Of a DNA stretch of 64,000 bases, positions 7,441 to 16,288 are shown one piece after another. The notes under the pieces were generated by a model. The model was not told where the DNA came from. It searched no databases and was given only the letters and a program-made list of their open reading frames with translations. The DNA lies in contig NZ_LT607412.1 of assembly GCF_900091455.1 (NCBI RefSeq), positions 5,022,001 through 5,086,000 on the forward strand, in the 5' to 3' direction. This stretch comes from Micromonospora coriariae. GTDB taxonomy: Bacteria > Actinomycetota > Actinomycetes > Mycobacteriales > Micromonosporaceae. Position 1 is the stretch's first letter. Each line of letters begins with the position of its first letter. The position numbers and the translations under genes are program-made.

Positions 7441-9840
7441 GTGACCGCGGTTGTGTCCGACCTGCTGCAGACCCTGGCCGAACCCGACGAGGCCGAGCTC
7501 GCCCGCCTCGACGCGTGGTGGCGGGCCGCCAATTACTTGACCATCGGGCAGATCTACCTCAAGGCGAATCCGCTGCTGCGCCAGGCCCTTTCCGCGGAGC
7601 ACATCAAGCCCCGGCTGCTCGGACACTGGGGAACCAGCCCGGGCCTGTCGCTCATCTACGCCCACGTGTCGAGGCTGATCCGGCACACCGGCCAGCAGGC
7701 CATCTACCTGGCCGGGCCCGGCCACGGCGGCCCGGCGCTGGTCGCCGCCGGCTACCTGGAGGGCACGTACTCGGAGATCTATCCGCAGATTGCCCAGGAC
7801 GAGGACGGCGTGCGGAAGCTGTTCCGCCAGTTCTCCAGCCCCGGCGGCATCCCCAGCCACGTCTCGGTCACGACGCCCGGATCGATCCACGAGGGCGGCG
7901 AGCTCGGCTACGTGCTGGTCCACGCGTTCGGCGCGGTCATGGACAACCCGGACCTGCTGGCGATCGCGGTGGTCGGCGACGGTGAAGCCGAGACCGGCCC
8001 GCTCGAGGGCTCCTGGAAGGGCGTGTCGTTCATCAACCCCGCCCGCGACGGAGCTGTGCTGCCGATCCTGCACCTCAACGGCGCCAAGATCTCCGGCCCC
8101 ACCGTGCTGGCCCGCAAGCACGCCGACGAGGTGCGGGAACTGCTGCGCGGTCACGGCTACGACGTCATCGAAGTTTCCGGTGAGGACCTGCCCGGCATGC
8201 ACTACCGGTTCGCCGAAGCGCTCGCTACGGCCTGGGGCCGCATCCGCGCCATCCAGACCGCGGCACGCAACGGCGAATGGGACGGGACCCGGCCGGTCTG
8301 GCCACTGATCGTCCTCCGCTCGCCCAAGGGCTGGACCGGACCGGAGGAAGTCGACGGCGTGCGCGTCACCGGCACGTGGCGATCGCACCAGGTGCCGCTG
8401 TCCGGCGTGCGCGACAACCCGGAACACCTGGCGATCCTCGAGCAGTGGCTCAAGTCGTACCGCCCCGAGGAGCTCTTCGACGCGACCGGAGCGCCGACCG
8501 CTCTGATCCGCGAGCAGGCGCCCGCCGGCGATCTCCGGATGAGCGCCTCGCCGCACGCCAACGGCGGCGTCCTGACCCGCGCTCTCGACCTGCCTGACTT
8601 CCGCGACTACGCCTTCCCGGTGACGCAACCGGCGACTGAGCATGCCGAGTCGACCCGCCGGCTCGGCGAGATGATGCGCGACATCTACGTCCGCAACCCG
8701 CAGACCTTCCGGCTGTTCTGCCCCGACGAGACCAACAGCAACCGCCTCGGTGCTATCTTCGAGGTCTCCGACCGGGCGTTCATGGAGCGTGTCGGCCCCG
8801 GCGATGTGGCGACCAGCCGCGACGGCCGGGTGATGGAGGTGCTGTCCGAGCACAACTGCCACGGCTGGCTCGAGGGCTACAACCTGACCGGCCGACACGG
8901 GATGTTCGCCACCTACGAGGCCTTCGCGATGGTGAGCGCGTCCCAGACCGTGCAGCACGGTAAGTGGCTGCAGGAGGCGAAGAACCTGCCCTGGCGGGCC
9001 AAGGTGCCCAGCCTCAACGTGCTGCTCACCTCTACGGCGTGGCGCAACGACCACAACGGCTTCTCCCATCAGGGCCCAGGCCTGATCCAGGTGGTGCTCA
9101 CCCAGCGCGGCGACGTGGCTCGCGTCTACCTGCCGCCGGACGCCAACACCCTGCTGTCGGTCGCGGATCACTGCTTCCGGTCGCGGTCGTACGTCAACCT
9201 GATCGTCATCGACAAGCAGCCGCAGCTGCAGTACCTCACCATGGACGAGGCCATCGAGCACTGCACCCGCGGTGCGGGTGTCTGGGACTGGGCCGGCACC
9301 GACGACGACGGCAGCGATCCCGACATCGTGCTCGCCTGCGCCGGCGACGTGGTCACCATGGAAACCGTCGCCGCGGCGCAGATTCTCCGGGACCGGCTCC
9401 CCGGCTTCAAGGTCCGGGTCGTCAACGTCGTCGACCTGATGACGCTGCCGCGGCAGAAGGACCACTCGCACGGCATGAGCGAAACCCAGTTCACCGAACT
9501 GTTCACTGACACCGTCGACGTGGTCTTCGCCTTCCACGGCTACCCGGGCGCCATCCACCAGCTCGTGCACGGGCGGCCCGACGCCGACCGCTTCCGGGTG
9601 CGTGGCTTCATCGAGCAGGGCACGACCACCACCCCGTTCGACATGACGGTCCGCAACAAGGCGTCGCGCTACCACCTGGTGATGGACGCGATCAACAACG
9701 CCCACCGCCTGCCCCGCGGCGCCGCCGATCTGAAGGCGTGGTGCGAGGCACAGCTCAAGCGCCACGAGGCGTACGTGATCGAACACCTGGAAGACATGCC
9801 GGAGGTTCGTAACTGGTCGCTGGACACCGCAGCGAAGTAA
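7441..9840 (+). CDS. xfp: Phosphoketolase (Xfp family)
   Basis: 799 residues, typical full length. It cleaves xylulose-5-phosphate and/or fructose-6-phosphate with phosphate to acetyl phosphate plus glyceraldehyde-3-phosphate or erythrose-4-phosphate; cytosolic and thiamine-diphosphate dependent. Family signatures seen: GHWGTSPGL near the N-terminus, GPGHGGPA at about 97-104, and the ThDP/Mg motif starting GDGEAETG at about 180, then NGAKISGPT. The middle and C-terminal transketolase-like domains carry SEHNCHGWLEGY and FRVRGFIEQGTTT. The start is GTG 7441, preceded by GAAAGGA. It is monocistronic, between a DosR-like box and a long hairpin. Substrate preference (Xpk or Xfpk) cannot be assigned. 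A long antisense ORF overlaps it and is a shadow. Confidence 0.95.
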   Translation: MTAVVSDLLQTLAEPDEAELARLDAWWRAANYLTIGQIYLKANPLLRQALSAEHIKPRLLGHWGTSPGLSLIYAHVSRLIRHTGQQAIYLAGPGHGGPALVAAGYLEGTYSEIYPQIAQDEDGVRKLFRQFSSPGGIPSHVSVTTPGSIHEGGELGYVLVHAFGAVMDNPDLLAIAVVGDGEAETGPLEGSWKGVSFINPARDGAVLPILHLNGAKISGPTVLARKHADEVRELLRGHGYDVIEVSGEDLPGMHYRFAEALATAWGRIRAIQTAARNGEWDGTRPVWPLIVLRSPKGWTGPEEVDGVRVTGTWRSHQVPLSGVRDNPEHLAILEQWLKSYRPEELFDATGAPTALIREQAPAGDLRMSASPHANGGVLTRALDLPDFRDYAFPVTQPATEHAESTRRLGEMMRDIYVRNPQTFRLFCPDETNSNRLGAIFEVSDRAFMERVGPGDVATSRDGRVMEVLSEHNCHGWLEGYNLTGRHGMFATYEAFAMVSASQTVQHGKWLQEAKNLPWRAKVPSLNVLLTSTAWRNDHNGFSHQGPGLIQVVLTQRGDVARVYLPPDANTLLSVADHCFRSRSYVNLIVIDKQPQLQYLTMDEAIEHCTRGAGVWDWAGTDDDGSDPDIVLACAGDVVTMETVAAAQILRDRLPGFKVRVVNVVDLMTLPRQKDHSHGMSETQFTELFTDTVDVVFAFHGYPGAIHQLVHGRPDADRFRVRGFIEQGTTTTPFDMTVRNKASRYHLVMDAINNAHRLPRGAADLKAWCEAQLKRHEAYVIEHLEDMPEVRNWSLDTAAK

Positions 9841-9856
9841 ACAGCTGGCTCCCGTC

Positions 9857-9886
9857 GGCGGCGGCTCCGAGCTCGGGGCCGCCGCC
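9857..9886 (+). terminator. Hairpin terminator after xfp
   Basis: GGCGGCGGC (9857-9865) pairs with GCCGCCGCC (9878-9886) and the intervening CCGAGCTCGG is itself palindromic, so nearly all 30 nt fold on themselves. It begins 17 nt after the xfp stop. No T-run. Confidence 0.65.
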
Positions 9887-10081
9887 AGCCTGTCGGTCTC
9901 GTCCCCTCCGCGTGTCGCGTTCACCGCTGCGACGTCAGCTCGTCGTTCACGTGCAGGTGTCTTCGCAAGTGGTGGCGCATAACTCGTGGCGGGCTGGCTG
10001 TGGACCCGCGATTCCGCGGTGAGGTCGTCCGGCGCGGAGCAACTGCCGGACGATCTCGGAACCCGCCGAAAGTCTGTGCGA

Positions 10082-11080
10082 TCAGTCTTCGATGCGGATC
10101 ACGTCGGCGGGCGCACGGCGCGGTGAAGGAGGGACGGGGTCGGTCGCCTCGACGTAGCCCAGCCGAACAACCAGATAGGGCTCTCCCACCCCGGAAAGCA
10201 GGCGGCCGAGCAGGCGCCGTGGCCAGGCAACCTCGACCGCTTCGCTGATGGGAGCGGTCGCCAGGCCGTCGGCGGTTGCCCGCAGGAGTAGCGCGGACAT
10301 CGCCTCCCCGCCGCGGAGCAGATCGACCGGCTGATCGGTGGTGCCGAAGATGATGACGTACGCGGCGCCTTCGTCGTGATCGGCGCCGGGCAGCAAACCG
10401 GGCGAGCCGTCCGGCAGGAAGTTGCGAACCGGCACCCGCCGAAGGCTGGGCTCGACGGCGGTCGTAGGCGGCACACCGTCGGCGGTCCAGGCCGGTCGAT
10501 GCGTCCAGTCGGTGAGCTCGCTGGTGTGGGCCAGGTCGAAGTGGTTGGCGTCGGCGGCCTCGTCGACCGAGATGGCCAGCTCCGGCACCCGGTCATCGGG
10601 CACGAGATGCAGATAGGCGCCCTGAGCCTCGACAAGCCGGCGCAAGCGGGTGAGGCTTCGCTCGGACACCGGGCGGTCGCCGAAGGCGCGGCGATCGGTG
10701 CGGCGCCGGCTGATGGCGGCGATCAGTTCCCCGGCGTCCGGGTCCGGCGTGGTGCGACCCGGGACACGGATCCGGGCAAGCAGGTCAGGGTGCTTCTCCT
10801 CGGGTAAGCGGTCCACCTCTGCGCACCATCCGGCCGCCGCCAATGAGACTCGAGCGTGGTGCAGTGCTCCACCGCAGCTCAACAAGAGCAGTCGACCCTC
10901 GGCATCGGTGACGCCCAGACGGCGGCCCGGGTCGGACGACAGCTCCAGGACCTCGCCGCTGAGACGCCACCTCCAAGGCTGAGTGTTGAACACCGATGGA
11001 GCACGCAGCGAGGCCCGGGCGGCAATCTCCAGGGCCGTTCGTGCCTCGGCACGGGTCACGCCTTCTCCTGGCCTGGTCAT
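10082..11080 (-). CDS. Acg-like FMN-binding nitroreductase-family protein
   Basis: 332 residues. ATG 11080 is chosen over an upstream in-frame start because CCGGAGG precedes it and the extra 26 residues would run into the DosR-like box. The N-terminus carries the nitroreductase cofactor signature LRAPSVFNTQPWRW (about 25-40), followed by SRRRTDRRAFGDRPV (about 125-140) and a C-terminal stretch rich in small residues before VVRLGYV. The layout, with two imperfect nitroreductase halves, matches the mycobacterial Acg family (Rv2032, Rv3127, Rv3131), which is DosR-controlled and thought to bind FMN without clear reductase activity. The box at 11142-11155 is the best match in the window. Function in vivo is unknown. 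Confidence 0.82.
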   Translation of the reverse strand: MTRPGEGVTRAEARTALEIAARASLRAPSVFNTQPWRWRLSGEVLELSSDPGRRLGVTDAEGRLLLLSCGGALHHARVSLAAAGWCAEVDRLPEEKHPDLLARIRVPGRTTPDPDAGELIAAISRRRTDRRAFGDRPVSERSLTRLRRLVEAQGAYLHLVPDDRVPELAISVDEAADANHFDLAHTSELTDWTHRPAWTADGVPPTTAVEPSLRRVPVRNFLPDGSPGLLPGADHDEGAAYVIIFGTTDQPVDLLRGGEAMSALLLRATADGLATAPISEAVEVAWPRRLLGRLLSGVGEPYLVVRLGYVEATDPVPPSPRRAPADVIRIED

Positions 11081-11141
11081 GGCAGAACCTCCGGACTCGT
11101 AGCGTTCCTTCACCGTTGCAGGCTGTGACCCAGACAGGGCA

Positions 11142-11155
11142 GGGCCGAAAGTCCC
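11142..11155. promoter_or_regulatory. DosR/DevR-like box upstream of the Acg-like gene
   Basis: On the minus strand GGGACTTTCGGCCC, an exact fit to GGGACTTNNGNCCC, 62 nt upstream of ATG 11080. Confidence 0.65.
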
Positions 11156-11310
11156 CACCGGTCAGCCGATGACCACATCCCGCCGATTCACACCGGGGAG
11201 ATTCACGGCGCACAGCAGTACCGGCACCCCTCCAGCAGCCCGGAGCCCATCGCCGCGAAGAGTGTCCCGATCGCCGTCACCGCCGCCGTCCAAGTGAGCA
11301 GCGAAGCGCC

Positions 11311-12355
11311 CTAGTACTCCAGCCGCAGCACAGGTAGTAGGCCAGTTCGGTGGGGTCGGTGATGTTGCGGCGGATCAGCAGCCAGCGGCGGTAGCTGTGT
11401 TCGGCGGTGCCGGTGTCGGGCAGAGATGCCACGGCCCAGTCGTAGAGTCGGGGCCTTTGACTCCGTCGCCGCAGCTGCGGCGTTTCCATGCCGGGTCCGG
11501 TGCGCGGGCGGCGAGGGCGTCGGCGCGGGAACTGCCGGTCTCGGTGGGGATCTTCTGGTTGCAGGCGACGGCGAGGACGTAGCCGACGTGCCGGCGTTGC
11601 AGCGCGGCGCGGAACTTGCTGTCCTTGCCGTATGCCTCGTCGGCGGTGACCCATTTCGCCGGCAGCCGGGCGTCCAGGGCGCGGGTCAGCATGGCCAGGC
11701 CCTGGGCGGGTTTGGTTGCGAACGTCACCTGCTCGCCGATGCCGGCCTCGGCGCGCCGCGCCGGGTTGTCGCACCAGCGTTGTGGCAGGTAGAGCTCGCG
11801 ATCGATCAGGGCACGTCCTTTGCAGCTGGCGTAGGCGAGGAACACGCCGAGCTGGCAGTTCTCGATCCGTCCAGCGGTGCCGGAGTACTGCCGTTGCACG
11901 CCGGCGGACTTGACGCCTTTCTTCAGAAAGCCGGTCTCGTCGACGATCAGGACCCCGTCGGGCTCGCCGAGGTGCTCACCCACATAGTCGCGCAGGTCAT
12001 CGCGGACCGCGTCGGCGTCCCACCGGAAATTGTTGAGCAGGCGTTGCATTCCGTCCGGGGTGCTGTCGCCGGCAGCCTCGGCGATGGTCCAGCTGTTCTT
12101 ACCCGCCAGCGGCGACAGCAGCCCGAGCAGGTAGCCCCTGGCCCGGCGGCGCGGTTCCACCCGTGCGAACCGGCGCGCGATACGCGCCATCACGTCGTCC
12201 AGGCCCGCCACCCAGCCCGCCACAAGATCCACTGTCACGAGACCGGGAGTCTACATAGTACGATCGACGTCGTGACGGCGCCGGCACCAGCACCGCGCTC
12301 GAACCAGCCACCACCAGCGCAGACTCCGAACCTGAAAGTGCGGCTGGAGTACTAG
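11311..12355 (-). mobile_element. IS701-family element, internally deleted, with CTAG target duplication
   Basis: The ends are perfect inverted repeats: CTAGTACTCCAGCCGCA at 11311-11327 and its complement at 12339-12355. The outer CTAG on both sides fits the 4-bp YTAR-type target duplication of the IS701 family, leaving a 13-bp terminal repeat (TACTCCAGCCGCA). The element is about 1.04 kb, shorter than a usual 1.3-1.4 kb member, because the transposase coding region runs straight into the right-hand repeat after TYR-TYR-LEU-CYS-CYS-GLY. Both ends are intact, so it could in principle be moved in trans. Confidence 0.85.
11328..12238 (-). pseudogene. IS701-family transposase, frameshifted and C-terminally truncated
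   Basis: Reads from GTG 12238 with an intact N-terminal half: DDVMARIARRFARVEPR, the first catalytic region (LIVDETGFLKKG) and the second (KWVTADEAYGKD). A single missing base near 11449-11454 shifts the frame: the original frame becomes nonsense (GPDSTTG), while the -1 frame continues correctly with GPRLYDWAVASLPD to AYYLCCG. The C-terminal third, which carries the last catalytic acidic residue in this family, is absent and replaced by the terminal repeat. It cannot make active transposase. Confidence 0.85.
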
Positions 12356-12546
12356 CCGCGTGGTTGACGGCCGTCGGGTTAAGGAGAGGTGAGGAAGCGG
12401 TCCCGACGGCGAGCAGGTACGCCCATGAGCAACTTGCGCCAAGTACGGGAGCCCCTGGGAGCAGAGCGATGAAGATGCGTCGACGCCGCCAGAGGTGATC
12501 TCGCTGACTCGAGACACGGCTGTGGCTCGAAGACGACGATCGTGGC

Positions 12547-13005
12547 ATGGGCTGCCTGCGGTGTGTGATCGAACAGGTGGCACGAGCACGCACCTGGCGG
12601 GTGAGGCCGGATCGCGCTGCCAGGATTGAAGCGAACCCGAGGTCCACCCCTCGCGACTGGATAGAGGGCGCTGGCTGGAAGCGCCTGAACCTGTTGAACC
12701 GGGCCCTCGGCGAGTTCGCGCACGGGTCGACAAGGACGAATTGGAACGTCGCCCGTGGTGCACTCGTCGCGCTTCAAGCCAACGCAGAGGCGGATGAAGA
12801 AGCGCAGTACACCGGCCGCACCCACGCACTGGCCGCGATGATCTTCATCGTATCCGTGGAATGCGCGGCCTGGGTCGACAGCTTCAGCAGACAACTGGGC
12901 GAGGCGTACCGCAAGGTCATTCGTGTCGACGACGTGGGGGCCGACCGCGCCATCGACGCACTGATGAATCGAGCGTGGGAGAAGCGCGGAACACCGCTGC
13001 GGTGA
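12547..13005 (+). CDS. Hypothetical protein (possibly a decayed fragment)
   Basis: I do not recognise a family. From about residue 45 onward the sequence is balanced and helical (WKRLNLLNRALGEFAHG, ALAAMIFIVSVECAAWVDS, AIDALMNRAWEKRG), which looks like real coding, while residues 1-40 are Arg-rich and look like readthrough of non-coding DNA. The true start may be downstream, or this may be the C-terminal end of a longer gene cut by the neighbouring IS701 element. No convincing ribosome site precedes ATG 12547. It is followed in the same frame, after its stop, by the decayed MmyB-type regulator. Confidence 0.4.
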   Translation: MGCLRCVIEQVARARTWRVRPDRAARIEANPRSTPRDWIEGAGWKRLNLLNRALGEFAHGSTRTNWNVARGALVALQANAEADEEAQYTGRTHALAAMIFIVSVECAAWVDSFSRQLGEAYRKVIRVDDVGADRAIDALMNRAWEKRGTPLR

Positions 13006-13089
13006 GGCTCACTCAACGACAACATCCCGGCGGTTGCCGCCGGGAGGCCCGCAACGACGCGGGCCGCTGACTGGGCAGGGCGCGGTAAA

Positions 13090-13774
13090 GGCGGCCGATA
13101 CTCCGACGATTTCCTTGACCGGGTCGCTGACGCTCTGCGGCTCACCGACAACGAACGAGAGGTCCTCTATCGCCTGGCCGTCGGGCGTCAACCAGTCCCG
13201 AGGGCAGGTGCCGACGAAGACACCAGCCCCGCTCGCGAGATGTGCTGGACGATGGAACGGCTTGTGGCGACCCAGCAATGCCCGGCGTACATCATCAACA
13301 GTGCCTTCAACATTCAGGCGTGGAACGCCCAAGCGGCAGCTTGGTTCCCATCGCTGCCGAGCGAGCCCAACCTGATGCGGTGGGCGTTCGGGCACCCGGC
13401 AGCTCAACGGCAGCTGGACCGGTGGGAGGAAGACTGGGCGCCGTCACTGCCGGCGCAGCTACGGATGGCTCACGCCCGCGAACGACAATGAATCGCTCAC
13501 CCGGGTCATCCGGGATGTCATCGCCAGCAACGAGCAGGCGCGTTGGTGCTGGGAGAACAAGCCCGGCGTCACTGATCCAGGTCAGGTCTCACGGGGAGTT
13601 CGTATCCCTGACAGCGCCAGCCCGGTGATGGTAGAGGTGATCACCTGCTCACCGCTGGGCTACGCCGGCATGCAAATGGTCTGCATGGTGCCGGTTGATC
13701 CCGCGCAGGGCGGCACGTTCGTCTCCTCGATGAGCGCGCGGGCGGTTCCAACGTCGGGGAGTCGAGCCGCCTGA
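13090..13774 (+). pseudogene. XRE regulator with MmyB-like ligand domain, N-truncated and frameshifted
   Basis: The first frame reads RYSDDFLDRVADALRLTD, EVLYRLAVGR, then the MmyB-like ligand-binding domain (CPAYIINSAFNIQAWN, SEPNLMRWAFGHP, RWEEDWAPSLPAQLRMA) and stops at 13491. A one-base shift near 13483 restores the expected continuation in the next frame (DNESLTRVIRDVIASNE, VEVITCSPLGYAGMQM) to a stop at 13772-13774. The N-terminal helix-turn-helix, about 70-80 residues, is missing upstream. Intact members are transcription factors often found beside short-chain dehydrogenases. This copy cannot bind DNA. Confidence 0.75.
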
Positions 13775-13826
13775 CTAGGCTCGGGTGCACCGGAACGACG
13801 GTGCTCAGTCCCGGCATACTGGCCCG

Positions 13827-14222
13827 GTGATCGACAACGGATCGCCGGGCCGACCGGACCTCTCCTCCGCGCTGCGGTTCCTCAGCGAGCTGATCGCCTG
13901 GGTGGCCACGCCGTGGGCGCTCGCCCCGCACTCGGTGCCGCTGGCGGTCGCCTCGGTGGTCCTCCTCGTGGGGCTGCCGACCGTTTTCGCCACCCCCGGC
14001 GACAAGAACCACGTCCTGGTCCCCGTGCCCGGGGCGGTCACCATCGCGCTGGTGGGGTTGCAACTGGTCGCTGCGGCGGTCTCGGCCTGGTTCGCGTGGC
14101 CGTGGCCGGCCGCCCTGGTCGTGACCGCCGTGGCGCTGTCCACCGTGGTCACCGAGCTGCCGCGCTGGCGTCGGCTCGCCCCGCTCGGCCCCGAGGGCCG
14201 GCCCTCGCACCGACCTGCCTAA
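13827..14222 (+). CDS. Small multispanning membrane protein (YrdB/DUF2568-like)
   Basis: 131 residues from GTG 13827. Four hydrophobic segments are visible: about 15-33, 38-55, 66-86 and 89-108 (for example SVPLAVASVVLLVGLPTVFA and VTIALVGLQLVAAAVSAW). An N-terminal LRFLSELIAW stretch resembles the start of DUF2568/YrdB-type proteins. Longer in-frame starts exist upstream, but they begin in the decayed regulator region and lack a ribosome site. No function is known for the family. It stands alone between a pseudogene and a convergent transport-protein gene. Confidence 0.6.
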   Translation: MIDNGSPGRPDLSSALRFLSELIAWVATPWALAPHSVPLAVASVVLLVGLPTVFATPGDKNHVLVPVPGAVTIALVGLQLVAAAVSAWFAWPWPAALVVTAVALSTVVTELPRWRRLAPLGPEGRPSHRPA

Positions 14223-14334
14223 CCCGCCCGCGGCCGGCGACTACCTCGCCGGCCGGGCCGAGCGGGAGCTGTGCCAGCGGGCCCACCGACGGGCGGCGAG
14301 CCGACCGCGCGTCGGCGGACCGGGCCGGGCGGCG

Positions 14335-15219
14335 TCAGGCCACCCGGCGGATGCTGCCCGCCGGCGGGGCCGGCACGGCGTCCGGGTGCAGGATCCCCGC
14401 GATCGCCTCGACCCCGTCGACCAGCCGGGGTCCGGCCCGCACGATCAGCCCGTCCGCGTCGACGGCCCAGACCTCCGCGTCAGGGAAGTGCGGGACCACC
14501 GCCGCGGCCTGCTCGGCCGCCCCGTCGAGGTGGAAGCCGCACGGGGTGACCAGCACGACCTCCGGCGCCGCCGCCCGCAGCGCCGCCCAGGTGGTGGGTG
14601 TCGATCGGGCGCCGGGGTGGGTGGCCACCGGCTTGCCGCCGGCGGCCCGGACCTGGTCTGGGATCCAGTGACCGGCGCCGAACGGCGGGTCCACCCACTC
14701 CACCACCGCGACCCGGCGCCGGGCCCGGCCGGCCACCGCCGCGCTGACCCCGGCCAGCCGCGCCCGCAGGCCGTCCACCAGGGCCTCCGCCCGATCCGGT
14801 ACGTGGGCCGCCGCCCCGACCGCGAGGATGGTGCCGAGCACCTCCTCCAGGGTGTACGGGTCCAGCGACAGCACGTCAGCCCGGCAGCCGAGGTGGTCCA
14901 CGGCGTCGGCGACCCGCCCGGCGGGCAGGGCGCAGACCCGGCACAGGTCCTGGGTGAGGATCAGGTCGGGGTCGAGCCCGGCGAGCGCGCCCGCGTGCAG
15001 GGTGTAGAGGTCGGCACCCGCGGCGAGCTGCCCCTTGACGTACGCGTCGATCTCGCCGGGGCTCATGCCCCGGGTGTCCCGGCCGCCCACGACGACGGTC
15101 TTGCCGGCCCGGTCGGCCGCCGGCACCTCGCACTCGAAGGTCACCCCGACCAGGTCCTCGGCGAGGCCCAGGGCGTAGACGATCTCGGTGGCGGACGGCA
15201 GCAGGGAGACCAGGCGCAT
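14335..15219 (-). CDS. BtuF-like ABC-type periplasmic-binding-fold protein
   Basis: 294 residues. ATG 15219 begins MRLVSLLPSATEIVYALG, the characteristic first strand-helix of the cobalamin/Fe(III)-siderophore binding fold; the 51 extra upstream residues are Arg/Pro-rich and were discarded. LTQDLCRVCALPAG (about residues 107-120) and VEWVDPPFGAGHWIPD (about 190-205) are conserved positions of the BtuF-like family. There is no signal peptide or lipobox, so the protein appears cytosolic. No permease or ATPase gene is adjacent, so a transport role is doubtful; such orphan versions are widespread in bacteria with unknown function. Confidence 0.8.
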   Translation of the reverse strand: MRLVSLLPSATEIVYALGLAEDLVGVTFECEVPAADRAGKTVVVGGRDTRGMSPGEIDAYVKGQLAAGADLYTLHAGALAGLDPDLILTQDLCRVCALPAGRVADAVDHLGCRADVLSLDPYTLEEVLGTILAVGAAAHVPDRAEALVDGLRARLAGVSAAVAGRARRRVAVVEWVDPPFGAGHWIPDQVRAAGGKPVATHPGARSTPTTWAALRAAAPEVVLVTPCGFHLDGAAEQAAAVVPHFPDAEVWAVDADGLIVRAGPRLVDGVEAIAGILHPDAVPAPPAGSIRRVA

Positions 15220-15416
15220 CCCGCCATCCTGCCCGCCCGCGCCCCGCGCCCCGCACCGACCCGGCAGTTGCCCGATCCGGCCTCCGCGCCAGGGCACGGC
15301 GATAGGCTGGGGCGGCGCCGGAAGAGCACGGACGCGTCGGTCGTCGCCGCTGCACGGGTCGCCGCGGTCCACCTCGGGCCGCCCGCCCCGACGGCGATCT
15401 CGCGGGAGGCGGTGCG

Positions 15417-15793
15417 GTGTCGGATCCCATCGGAGCGTCCTTCGACCGGCTCGCCGGCGGTGGGTACGAGCGCCTGCTGCGCAAGACCGCCGGCACCGTC
15501 CGGTTCGAGCTGGTGGGCGACGACGGGCTCGACCTCTGGCACCTGACCATCGCCGACGGGCGGGTCGCGGTGTCCCGGGAGGCGGGCGCGGCGGACGCGG
15601 TGACCCGTACCGACCGGGCCTTCTTCGCCCGGATGGCGCGGGGCGAGGCGAAACCGCCGCCGGCCCGGCTGCGCAACGACATCACCACCGAGGGCAGTTC
15701 CGCTACGTCGTCCTGCTGGAGCGGCTCTTCGCCGCGCCGCAGAGAGCCCGGCACCCGCGCGCCCTGGCCGGCGACCGCCGGGAGCGGGCGTGA
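15417..15793 (+). pseudogene. SCP2 sterol-binding-domain protein, frameshifted
   Basis: From GTG 15417 (GGGAGG upstream) the frame reads an SCP2-like fold: ASFDRLAGGGYERLL, GTVRFELVGDDGLDLW, RVAVSREAG, FFARMARGEA, LRNDITTEG. After ITTEG it becomes nonsense. The next frame continues properly with QFRYVVLLERLFAAP and ends at 15793, implying loss of one C in the run near 15695. SCP2 domains bind lipids or sterols. In related actinobacteria this small gene sits directly before a glycogen-debranching-like gene, and the same order is seen here with a four-base overlap at the downstream GTG. Confidence 0.65.
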
Positions 15794-16152
15794 AGTCGAG
15801 CCTGGTCCGGGTGCTGGACGGCAACATCTTCGTGCTCAGCGAGGACAACGGCGACATCGAGGCGAGCATCGCCAACCCGTGCGGCTTCTTCGACTTCGAC
15901 ACCCGCTTTCTGTCGCTGTGGCACAGGGTTGAACGACGGCAGTACGCACTCCTGGACCGGTCGCCGCAAGCGGCCCGGCCTGGGGAAGGGGCCAACGGCC
16001 TTGCTCCTCGACCAGGTGGTCGACACCGCCAGCAGTTGAGTTCGCTGTGCGCGTCGAGACTCGACGCGCACAGCGACGTCAGCGAGGCAGCTCAGCACGA
16101 GAATCGGGCTCGCCGACACAAGGCGGCGCATGGGCCTGGGCGGCACCAATAA
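15790..16152 (+). pseudogene. Glycogen-debranching-enzyme-like protein, N-terminal stub
   Basis: The first 40 codons from GTG 15790 match the N-terminal domain of amylo-1,6-glucosidase/GDE-type proteins (VKSSLVRVLDGNIFVLSEDNG, then GDIEAS and FFDFDTRFLSLWH). After TRFLSLWH the sequence departs into unrelated, Arg-rich translation, so at least 600 residues are missing. Intact homologues act on alpha-1,6 branches of glycogen-like glucans. The point of departure, about 15925, marks a deletion or insertion end. The stub runs over a 35-nt palindrome at 16042-16076. Confidence 0.6.
16042..16076. repeat. Near-perfect 35-nt palindrome (17-bp arms, 1-nt centre)
   Basis: TCGCTGTGCGCGTCGAG (16042-16058) is followed by one A and then its exact complement (16060-16076). 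It lies between the debranching-enzyme stub and the convergent esterase gene. It could be a bidirectional terminator, but the loop is too tight for an ordinary one, so the closing pairs would open. It could equally be the scar or end of a mobile element. Confidence 0.6.
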
Positions 16153-16288
16153 TCCTGCGTGGGTCGTGGCGATTGGCCGATGCGCTGCCGACCCTGCCAA
16201 CTGTGGCCACCGAACGACCCAATGGCGACTGCGGGGGAGGGGAAGCGCCCGCTGGCGACCGGGCCGGTCACCAGCGGGCGCTCGTGCG

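Noticed and set aside
6946..9924. 992-residue minus-strand ORF over the phosphoketolase gene
   Set aside because: Composition is Val/Gly/His/Arg-rich with no domain signature, it lies fully antisense to a clear Xfp gene, and such long antisense frames are common in GC-rich genes.
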